Positions 6,910 through 13,356 of a stretch of 13,356 bases of DNA are shown in pieces. Source of the DNA: Bacteroidia bacterium (GTDB lineage Bacteria > Bacteroidota > Bacteroidia > Bacteroidales > UBA12481). The stretch's first letter is position 1. Each line of letters begins with the position of its first letter. The notes below the pieces were generated by a model that searched no databases, was not told the DNA's origin, and saw only the letters and a program-made list of their open reading frames with translations. A program made the position numbers and the translations under genes. Location of the stretch: positions 1 to 13,356 of the forward strand of contig JAPLDV010000126.1 in NCBI GenBank assembly GCA_026391235.1, in the 5' to 3' direction.

Positions 6910-7216
6910 TCTGGCCCTTTTTTAAAATTACAAATACCTCTTCATCAGGAGCTTTCATCATGTATTTTTCCCGGGCAAACCGCTCAAGGTTTTGGGGATT
7001 TGTTTTCAGAAGCTTTATCGATTTACGATCGCTGCGGATTTTTTCCTGATAAAAAACCGTGTCACTTTTCAGCTGATCAAGGTGCTGCCTTGATTTGAAG
7101 CGGTCGACCAGGTTATGCTGATCAAAGAAGAAGATCCAAACAGAAAACACAACAAGACTGAGAAAGTACTTGTTGACCAATACGGATAAAACCTTATGCC
7201 AGAATTTTTTATTCAT
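6902..7216 (-). CDS. FtsB/DivIC-like septum formation initiator protein
   Basis: A protein of 104 residues from the ATG at 7216; a TTG at 7228 would add only four residues and overlaps the promoter box. It has a short basic N-terminus, one membrane segment (about 17-32, ending VFSVWIFFFDQHNLVDRF), a coiled-coil stretch (about 38-72), and the C-terminal NLERFAREKYMMKAPDEEVF, which fits the family pattern lExiARExygmxxpgEevy. FtsB/DivIC proteins are bitopic inner-membrane components of the divisome that pair with FtsL and FtsQ/DivIB. It is convergent with the glycosyltransferase and overlaps it by 8 bases with no terminator visible between them. Confidence 0.85.
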   Translation of the reverse strand: MNKKFWHKVLSVLVNKYFLSLVVFSVWIFFFDQHNLVDRFKSRQHLDQLKSDTVFYQEKIRSDRKSIKLLKTNPQNLERFAREKYMMKAPDEEVFVILKKGQTK

Positions 7217-7225
7217 GTTCTGGTA

Positions 7226-7233
7226 CAAATATA
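7226..7233 (-). promoter_or_regulatory. Possible promoter box of the FtsB-like gene
   Basis: TATATTTG on the minus strand is a full TAnnTTTG match, but ends only 9 bases before the ATG at 7216. Transcripts starting at the normal distance would have a leader of only a few bases. No good -33 element is seen. Confidence 0.35.
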
Positions 7234-7636
7234 CCGGAAAAATTGTTTCGCTGGCATGAGTATCAGGCTGGAGAGGTTTGTTTTTTTAGGTGTCGGGTGG
7301 TCGGGTATCGGGTATCAGAAAAAAAAGTTCCCTGAGGTTGTTTACGTTTCTCTTTTATTGGATTGTATGGGTGAAGGCGACCAAAAATTCAACGATTTAT
7401 AATAGCAATTCAAACACGGAGGTTAAAATAGAAACAAAAGGTCGCAAATCTGCGGGCCATCGTTTAGGCCTGATCAGCTTCGGGAAAAGTTCTTTCGATA
7501 CCGGCTAATAAAGGTGAACGGCAAATAACTAAATAACATCAGATCCGTAACTGGTCATCATAGATAATCTTACAAAAACGTAATTGTGTGAAATCCAAAT
7601 TGTAACTTTATATCTTTCGGATTAAAAAAAGGCACT
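7234..7636. other. Gene-free stretch with short tandem GGGTATC-like repeats
   Basis: No convincing gene is seen on either strand; the short open frames lack family resemblance and start signals. At 7292-7317 there is an imperfect tandem run of units like TCGGGTAT or TCGGGTGG. Near 7432-7530 one frame gives a peptide of about 30 residues (ending FFRYRLIKVNGK) that could be a gene remnant, but I cannot assign it. The last 60 bases before 7637 contain TAACTTTA (7603-7610) and TATCTTTC (7611-7618), each one mismatch from TAnnTTTG, and probably hold the promoter of the downstream operon. Confidence 0.5.
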
Positions 7637-9502
7637 ATGAAACGCAGGATATGTATTTGTTGCTTTGTATTCCTGGTTTTGTCACTTCCATCCATGGGTC
7701 AGACAGGTAACCAGAAAGAAGCGCTAACACTTGAAGTCACAAGTGTTTCGAAACGCCTGTTGAGTGTTTTAGATTCTATACCAGGTGATTTGAAATGGCC
7801 TCCGGTTTTTGAAATCATCGAGAGTGATCAGGTCAATGCTTACGCAGGAGTCAAAGAGAACCAGCCCAAAGTTGTCATTCATACATCATTAAATACCATC
7901 ACAGAAGGGATGCCTGACAGGCTGGCCTATATAATTGCACATGAGTTAATTCATATTGTCAAGGGTCATTGCAACAGTTCTGGTTTTGCCGGAACCGGGT
8001 CACTGAACTATTTGTTCACCAGGGCTGATGAAGAGGTGGCTGATATCGAGGGTCTTAAGTTATTGCTTAAAGCAGGATATTCTTATAAGGAAGCAGTAAA
8101 TACTTTTAAGGTAATCAGGAATAAGCTTGGTGATTATTCTCCTTTGGAAGCTCAATCGGTGGATCATCCCTCGTGGACGCAACGATTGGAATACACAGAT
8201 AAATCTCAGGCAAAACTTTGGCGAAGCATGAGTGCGTTCAACACCGGGGTTACCTTACTGATGGTTCAGAATTACGATGCTGCCATTGTCTGCTTCGACA
8301 AGGTTATCAAAGAGTTCCCGGTATGTTTTGAAGCATATTCCAACATGGGTTATGCCAATCTGATGCAATACTGTGATCTTTTTGACGAGGAAGATATCAC
8401 CTACTTTAATATAGGGCAGATTGTTGTCGGAGGATTCTACCGGAGGCCGGTTTCCCTTGAAAGAGCGATCAGAGGAGTCAATCCGGAATTGTGGTGGAAA
8501 GCAATTGCAAATTTCAGACGTGCATTGGATATTAATCCAGATTTGTCTTTAGTAAAATCATATCTTGGAATTGCCTATTTTCTTGATCCGGAGAAGCTTT
8601 CAATACAGGAATCGGAAAGGTACTTCACTGAAGCATTAAGGTCGGTTGAAAAGGATGGGACATTAGATTCTTCTTTAAAAGCTTGTGTTTACTTAAATGC
8701 CGGTGCAATCGATATTGCAAAAAATAATTTTACTGCCGCTGAAAACAAAATTGACACTGCCCGGTTATTCCAGGATCTTTTTAAAAGGGACAGGTCATCA
8801 GCAGCTTTCAGAAGCAGTGTTACCGGAAATATAAATTATTCACTGATAATTGATTATGCTCTGGATTTTAACATGGTACTATCGGAATACAAGAAAACGA
8901 ATGGTACATTGAAAAGTGAGAATATAAGAGTTCTGATGAAATATTTAAGAAATACCGATCCTGCTTCAATATGGTGGAAAGTAGCCTATCAGGTATATGA
9001 GGCTGGTTCAACAAAATTGGGTCAACAGCTATTAACACAGACACAGATCCTTTCTGAAATATCCCCGATCAGCAGTCCGGTAAGATCAATCAGTGTGGAT
9101 GGCTTTATGATTTATCTTTCACAGAACACGGATGAAATCCTAAAGAAATTTGTCAATTACGAGCAAGTGCCTGTTGTGGAAGAGCGTAAAATTTTTGAGT
9201 ACATTTTCGCAAAAGAGCATATCGAAATACTGGGAGGGAAAGAGGTTCTCGGAATTTTAATAAAAGCACCAAATCCTTTAATCAAATTGGGCTCAACCGC
9301 TGCCGGACTGAAGGACATACAAGTTGGCATGCCCTATGAAACCATCAGAACCCGTTTTGACGGCATGAACCTGAGCTATCTGACCCTGCCCGGTCGTCAG
9401 GTTAAGTATTTCTTTTACAACGACATCGGAATGGCCTTTGCCGTAACAGATTCAATTATTACTGAGATATTGATTATTCAAAAACCGTCTGAAAATAGAT
9501 AA
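7637..9502 (+). CDS. Exported M48-type metalloprotease with TPR repeats
   Basis: A protein of 621 residues. Residues 1-21 form a cleavable signal peptide (MKRRICICCFVFLVLSLPSMG then Q), so it acts in the periplasm or at the outer membrane. The zinc site is HELIH (102-106) with the further glutamate in DEEVADIEG (131-139), and DHPSWTQR (176-183) matches the HPxxxxR motif closing the peptidase M48 domain; all key residues are present, so it should be active. After about residue 195 come TPR-like helical repeats (about 201-245, 286-318 and 325-378, for example WWKAIANFRRALDINPD). A C-terminal domain (about 557-612, GLKDIQVGMPYETIRTRF) resembles small repeat or SmpA-like modules but is not assigned. 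It resembles the protease-plus-TPR layout of BepA but is longer. It lies 17 bases before the sigma factor gene, so it is probably the first gene of the operon. Confidence 0.85.
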   Translation: MKRRICICCFVFLVLSLPSMGQTGNQKEALTLEVTSVSKRLLSVLDSIPGDLKWPPVFEIIESDQVNAYAGVKENQPKVVIHTSLNTITEGMPDRLAYIIAHELIHIVKGHCNSSGFAGTGSLNYLFTRADEEVADIEGLKLLLKAGYSYKEAVNTFKVIRNKLGDYSPLEAQSVDHPSWTQRLEYTDKSQAKLWRSMSAFNTGVTLLMVQNYDAAIVCFDKVIKEFPVCFEAYSNMGYANLMQYCDLFDEEDITYFNIGQIVVGGFYRRPVSLERAIRGVNPELWWKAIANFRRALDINPDLSLVKSYLGIAYFLDPEKLSIQESERYFTEALRSVEKDGTLDSSLKACVYLNAGAIDIAKNNFTAAENKIDTARLFQDLFKRDRSSAAFRSSVTGNINYSLIIDYALDFNMVLSEYKKTNGTLKSENIRVLMKYLRNTDPASIWWKVAYQVYEAGSTKLGQQLLTQTQILSEISPISSPVRSISVDGFMIYLSQNTDEILKKFVNYEQVPVVEERKIFEYIFAKEHIEILGGKEVLGILIKAPNPLIKLGSTAAGLKDIQVGMPYETIRTRFDGMNLSYLTLPGRQVKYFFYNDIGMAFAVTDSIITEILIIQKPSENR

Positions 9503-9519
9503 TTTATTTTGAAGCACTT

Positions 9520-10161
9520 ATGAAAAATTTAAGTTACTCAAACATTATCGAACTGATTCGAAAGAAAGAAATCGATATCGCGCTAAAAAATTTGGATATC
9601 CGCCTTTCGAAAGATTGCTTTCCGCTAATCAGGGCAAAAAACCGAAGCCTGACCAGGCATGAAGTGCTGGGTGTTTTTTATTATGCTTTTCTGGATCTGT
9701 GTGACCGGATTGCAGAGGAAAAGTTTCAATTTGTGGATGACTCTTCCTTTGTCAGTTATTTTAAAACATCCTGTGTTAACCAGACCTATAAATTATCGCG
9801 CGAACAGTCCATCAAGGAATTGATCCTGCCGGTGGATATCCTGGAAAATCTGGAAGTCAACAGAACTCTCGTTGATGTTGGAAAAGATTTTTTTAACAAT
9901 AAAATGGAGCTTTACGGCATAGAGCTTCAGATGGAAGATATTGAAGATGAGATTTCAGGGTGCTTGAATGAAGTGGTAAAGGTTTTCCACACTTTGGGTG
10001 ATAAATGCAAGTTCCTGATTGTGCTTAAATTTTTTCTCAAGCTCTCGCACCAGGAAATTTCTGATTCTTTAAATCTTTTCTACGAGATAAAGAGCCCGGA
10101 TGTATCAAAAACCGAGCTTTACCGGTGTATCGGAAACATGAAGCGAATAATTGCAGCGTAG
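9520..10161 (+). CDS. Divergent ECF-like sigma-70 factor
   Basis: A protein of 213 residues, cytoplasmic, no signal peptide or membrane segment. A sigma region 2-like helical part is seen at about 45-97 (VLGVFYYAFLDLCDRI, then SYFKTSCVNQTYKLSRE). A region 4-like part is at about 155-212: TLGDKCKFLIVLKFFLKLSHQEISDSL matches the LPxxCRxILxLRyxxgLSyxEIAexL pattern (seen in two runs, 158-170 and 171-184), followed by a recognition-helix-like VSKTELYRCIGNMKRI. The linker between the two turns of region 4 is longer than usual, and region 2 is weakly conserved. The gene is followed after 45 bases by a membrane protein in the anti-sigma position. By context it directs RNA polymerase to its own operon or a small regulon. 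An alternative is a DNA-binding protein derived from a sigma factor. Confidence 0.7.
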   Translation: MKNLSYSNIIELIRKKEIDIALKNLDIRLSKDCFPLIRAKNRSLTRHEVLGVFYYAFLDLCDRIAEEKFQFVDDSSFVSYFKTSCVNQTYKLSREQSIKELILPVDILENLEVNRTLVDVGKDFFNNKMELYGIELQMEDIEDEISGCLNEVVKVFHTLGDKCKFLIVLKFFLKLSHQEISDSLNLFYEIKSPDVSKTELYRCIGNMKRIIAA

Positions 10162-10206
10162 CAGGTATTCGAACTAAAAAATAATAGTAAACTAAAAAAT
10201 TGCGCC

Positions 10207-10854
10207 ATGACAGATAAAGATATTGACCTGATTATTAAGTTCCTGGAAAACGAATTGAGTGCGCAGGAAGTTGAAGAATTCAAGGCTAAATATGGGCACG
10301 ATGTTGAATTCACCCGCGAAGTTAATGAACGGTCGAAGATTTATATATCCTTGGAAGCTGCATCGAAAGTCAGTTTGAAGAATATGGCCGAAGAGCCTTT
10401 ACTGCGCCGGTTTATTGGTAACAAGACCCCCCCCTTAAATGCTGACTATCGCATAAGCAACAAATGGCTCTACCGGATTGCAGCCGTATTAATACCATTA
10501 ATTGCGTTAACCATAGGAATGGAACTCTGGGTGAGACCACGGTTATCCACTGATGATCTTTATCTGACTTATTCTCAAAAGTTGCAGGCAAAGGGCGAAT
10601 TCAGATCCTTCACCGGTGATCAAAAAACAAATTTCGGGCAATTGCAAAAGGATATCGATAACGCGATACTCGAGTCCATTGATGCTCTTCAGGGCACCGC
10701 AGATATCCATGCCTTTGGTTTGTATTGCATGGAAGGAAAGCGTTTTACCGAGGCTGTTTATGCATTCATTTGGCATTTCTTTAGCCAGAAGGATCAACGG
10801 TATTATAAACTGCACGATCCCCCAAAAAGGGCGGCATTCGTGATGGTGGAGTGA
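10207..10854 (+). CDS. Single-pass membrane protein in anti-sigma position
   Basis: A protein of 215 residues. The N-terminal, probably cytoplasmic part (1-86) has the IKFLENELSAQEVEEFKA pattern that is typical of Bacteroidota anti-sigma and FecR-like N-termini. One membrane segment lies at about 88-109 (WLYRIAAVLIPLIALTIGMELW). The outer part (110-215) contains one TPR-like segment (about 165-190, FGLYCMEGKRFTEAVYAF) and stops soon after it, so a longer TPR tail may have been lost, or the family is short. The zinc-binding HxxxCxxC motif of classical ZAS anti-sigmas is absent. Position and topology suggest that it holds the preceding sigma factor at the inner membrane and receives an envelope signal. 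A run of eight C (10427-10434) lies before the membrane segment. It is co-directional with both neighbours, 45 and 27 bases away. Confidence 0.6.
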   Translation: MTDKDIDLIIKFLENELSAQEVEEFKAKYGHDVEFTREVNERSKIYISLEAASKVSLKNMAEEPLLRRFIGNKTPPLNADYRISNKWLYRIAAVLIPLIALTIGMELWVRPRLSTDDLYLTYSQKLQAKGEFRSFTGDQKTNFGQLQKDIDNAILESIDALQGTADIHAFGLYCMEGKRFTEAVYAFIWHFFSQKDQRYYKLHDPPKRAAFVMVE

Positions 10855-10881
10855 ATCAAGGTAGTTCTAATTAACCTTATC

Positions 10882-11238
10882 ATGAAAAAATATGTTAGTT
10901 GCCTCGGGCTATTCCTGCTGATGTCATTTCAGCTCAATGCCCAATCGTTAATCGAGAGGATTAGAGCAGGGGATTGGGATCAGGTACGAAAAATTGCTAA
11001 CCGCGATAATGTCAATCAAGTTGATAAAAACCAGGCTTCGCCGCTGATGTGGGCGGTTTACAAAGCGGACCTGAATTTGGTGCGATTCCTGGTTGATCTG
11101 GGAGCCGACTTACACATCAAGGGTACAATAAGTATTGACAATCAGGGAAGTTACTATGGAAGTCTTGTAGGGATCGCGGCTGGACCGCTCTGCAATGGGC
11201 GGCCAATACCGGCCGTGATACGATTGTTACTTATTTAA
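10882..11238 (+). CDS. Ankyrin-TPR-CHAT protein, N-terminal fragment (frameshifted)
   Basis: A 118-residue open frame with a signal peptide (MKKYVSCLGLFLLMSFQLNAQ, shown here in shortened reading: basic start, hydrophobic core about 5-16, cleavage near NAQ at 19-21) and then ankyrin repeats (ERIRAGDWDQVRKIANRD; SPLMWAVYKADLNLVRFLV; DLGADLHIKG). The protein loses ankyrin character after about residue 98 (GIAAG) and ends at a stop at 11236-11238. The ankyrin pattern resumes in another frame from 11181 (WTALQWAANTG). It is therefore the front part of the next entry, separated by an apparent one-base loss near 11177-11182. The gene starts 27 bases after the anti-sigma-like gene, so it belongs to the same operon. 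The exported start implies that the repeats face the periplasm or outside. Confidence 0.72.
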   Translation: MKKYVSCLGLFLLMSFQLNAQSLIERIRAGDWDQVRKIANRDNVNQVDKNQASPLMWAVYKADLNLVRFLVDLGADLHIKGTISIDNQGSYYGSLVGIAAGPLCNGRPIPAVIRLLLI

Positions 11239-13356
11239 TCAACAAAGGTGCCGATATTGATTTTCAACAAACGCCCGATGCCGGGACTCCCTTGCTCTAT
11301 ACCTTGCAAAACCAGTATTACAGTACTGCATTGTTGCTACTTCACAGTGGAGCCAACCCCAATCTAAAGAACTCCAATGGCTGGTCGCCCTTGCATTTTA
11401 CAGCCAGCGACGGGCAGATGGAATTAACCGAATTGCTGATTGAAAAGGGAGCAAGAATAGATGAGAAAGATGCGGATAGCTGGACACCATTGATGCTGGC
11501 AGCATATATGGGTAACAACAACATTTATGATTATTTGCTGTTGCATGGAGCAGATAAGGAGCTTAAAAACAAGGATGGAAACGCAGCTAGTATACTGACC
11601 GACAGATACTTTGATTCAATTGAATACAATCGTAAACTGATGTACCAGTACAAAAATTCAGGTGATTATGAAAAGGCAATCCTTTATGCCCAGAAAGTGC
11701 TTTTACATTTAGAAAAAGAATATGGAACGCAGCATGAAGAATATGCAACCGCATTAAATAACCTGGCTTTTTTGTATTCAAACTTGGGCGATTACTCTAC
11801 CGCAGAGCCGCTTTATAAAAAAGCTTTGGATATCCGTAAAAAAGTTCTGGGCGTAGAACATCCCGATTATGCCCGATCGCTGAACAGCTTGGCAGAATTA
11901 TACTATTACATGGGCAATTACGCGGCTGCTGAGCCCCTGTTTAAGCAGGCTTTGGAAATCAGAAAAAAATCACTCGGCGCAGAGCATCCTGATTATGCCA
12001 CTTCGCTGAACAACCTGGCCGCATTATATTATGAGATGGGCAATTACCCGGCTGCTGAGCCCCTGTACCAGCAGGCTTTGGAAATCAAAAAAAAAGCACT
12101 CGGCGTAGAGCATCCCGATTATGCTACTTCGCTGAACAACCTGGCAGCATTATATAAAAGAATGGGCAATTACCCGGCAGCTGAGCCCATGTACCAGCAG
12201 GCTTTGGAAATCACTAAAAAAGCACAGGGCGTAGTACATCCCGATTATGCCACTTCGCTGAACAACCTGGCAGCATTATATGAAAGAATGGGCAATTACC
12301 CGGCAGCTGAGCCCATGTACCAGCAGGCTTTGGAAATCCGCAAAAAAGTACTGGGTGAGGAGCATCCCGGCTATGCCCGATCGCTGAACAGCCTGGCAGC
12401 GTTATTTATATCAAACGGACAACCTAAAAAGGCCGAACCTTATATGCTTGCCGCCAACGAAATCTTGCTGAATCAGCTAAACATTGGTTATCAATTTCTT
12501 TCCGAGGCAGAAGCTCAGCTCTATTATACCACCATTGCCTATCAATTCGAAATCAACAATTCGTTTATTGTGGGTCGGGGGAAAGACAATCCCTCACTAG
12601 CCACCCTCAGCCTCAACAATGAACTGGCCCTCAAAGGAGCCTCGCTTCAGGCTTCCATTCGCATGCGGCAATCCATTCAGGATAGCGGGGATTCGGTTTT
12701 GATTGGCACTTTTAACCAATGGATCGGGATAAAAATACGGATAAACGACCAGAATAACCTGCCCATTATAAAACGTACTGCCAATGTGGATTCCCTCGAA
12801 ACGGTGGCCAATACACTGGAAAAAGATCTCATCCGCAGTTCCCAGGTTTTTAAAGGGTTGCAGGCTTCGCTGGGTATCCAATGGAAGGACGTTCAAAACC
12901 GTTTATTGGAAAAGGAGGCTGCCATCGAATTCATTAACTTCCAATATCACAATGGCAAAAAATGGACGGACAGCACTCAATATGTTGCACTGATCGTCAG
13001 GCCCGGTGATGAGTACCCTCAATTCATTAACCTGTTCGAGGAGAAACAGTTATATGAGATATTATACTATGCCGATGCCCCCAAAGGCCGGCAAATCCGA
13101 CGAGCAATCACCCCGGAGATCATGCTGCAGGTGTACGAGCTCGCCTGGCAACCCATCGAAAAATATCTTTCCGGCGTTAACACTGTTTACCTGTCCCCAT
13201 CCGGATTGTTGACCACGATACCATTTCAGGCCCTGATGAAAGACAATACCACCTGCCTGATCGATTCGTTGGATATTCAATACCTGCTGAGCACGCGCGA
13301 GCTGGCCATTGAAAAACCCATGAAAGAATCGGCCGAACCGCTCACCGCCGCCCTGT
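11181..13356 (+). CDS. Ankyrin-TPR-CHAT protein, main part (3' partial)
   Basis: An open frame of 725 codons from the point of frame change to the right edge; it has no start of its own near 11181 (the first in-frame ATG is at 11418), which supports one original gene from 10882. In order: about four ankyrin repeats (WTALQWAANTG; GADIDFQQTPDAGTPLLYTL; GWSPLHFTASDGQMELTELL; SWTPLMLAAYMGNNNIYDYL), six kinesin-light-chain-type TPR repeats of 42 residues (11733-12488), a helical linker, then the start of a CHAT domain (ending in TVYLSPSGLLTTIPFQALMK and STRELAIEKP). CHAT is a caspase-like cysteine protease fold; its His and Cys catalytic motifs lie beyond the window, so activity cannot be judged. 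TPR-CHAT proteins include gene products tied to programmed cell death or defence (Csx29, TPR-CHAT). Here the exported start and the sigma neighbours suggest envelope signalling instead. Confidence 0.75.
11733..12488 (+). repeat. Six tandem 126-base TPR-coding units
   Basis: Units start at 11733, 11859, 11985, 12111, 12237 and 12363, each exactly 126 bases (42 codons). The core reads HPDYATSLNNLAALY then MGNYPAAEPLYQQALEI. The units at 12111 and 12237 are nearly identical in DNA, the unit at 11985 is close, and the outer units (11733 and 12363) are more divergent. This indicates recent duplication or gene conversion in the centre of the array. It is coding repeat, not a CRISPR array. Confidence 0.92.

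Noticed and set aside
7196..7508. Two overlapping plus-strand open frames (7196-7402 and 7290-7508)
   Set aside because: No recognisable domains, overlap the FtsB-like start or the tandem repeat, and no start signals. Treated as non-coding.
11160..11200. Programmed -1 frameshifting in the ankyrin-TPR-CHAT gene
   Set aside because: No X XXY YYZ slippery heptamer and no obvious downstream stem near the frame change; mutation or sequencing error is simpler.
11733..12488. CRISPR-like regular repeat array
   Set aside because: The 126-base units have no unique spacers, are continuous coding sequence, and translate to 42-residue TPR repeats.

Overview
The window looks like chromosomal DNA of a Bacteroidota (Bacteroidetes) species, probably from the anaerobic or environmental Bacteroidales/Marinilabiliales side. 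The reasons are TAnnTTTG-type promoter boxes in place of classical -10 boxes, weak ribosome binding sites, an OmpH-like protein, a FtsB/DivIC-type septum protein, and a divergent sigma factor followed by a single-pass anti-sigma-like protein. The genus is inference; no rRNA or tRNA gene is visible.

Left part (1-4950): the 5' end of a corrinoid-binding protein gene runs off the left edge on the minus strand and is divergent from a nitroreductase-family gene (286-864, plus). A gene-poor stretch follows. It holds a possible short transcript ending in a strong bidirectional terminator (1140-1172) and, on the minus strand, a truncated and frameshifted superoxide dismutase remnant (1175-1428). Next comes a 1078-residue minus-strand flavoprotein that joins in one chain a [2Fe-2S] ferredoxin domain, an NAD/FAD oxidoreductase domain, a two-cluster 4Fe-4S ferredoxin, a BFD-type [2Fe-2S] domain and a D-amino-acid-oxidase-type FAD domain. 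This is a single-chain version of multi-subunit amine/imino-acid dehydrogenases. Together with the corrinoid protein it hints at use of (methylated) amino compounds, but this is only inference.

Middle (4950-7230): an OmpH/Skp-like membrane-anchored protein overlaps a family-2-type glycosyltransferase by 32 bases. The glycosyltransferase carries an in-frame palindromic repeat insertion. The convergent FtsB/DivIC-like gene overlaps its 3' end by 8 bases. A gene-free stretch of about 400 bases (7234-7636) follows.

Right part (7637-13356): four closely spaced plus-strand genes look like one operon. They encode an exported M48-type metalloprotease with TPR repeats, a divergent ECF-like sigma factor, a single-pass membrane protein in the anti-sigma position, and an exported ankyrin-TPR-CHAT protein whose catalytic part lies beyond the right edge. 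This is the most interesting part of the window: two predicted envelope-side proteases with protein-binding repeats flank a sigma/anti-sigma pair, which suggests a proteolysis-linked envelope signalling or stress/defence circuit. The last gene is broken by an apparent one-base deletion near 11177-11182, which splits it into an N-terminal fragment and a long C-terminal open frame.
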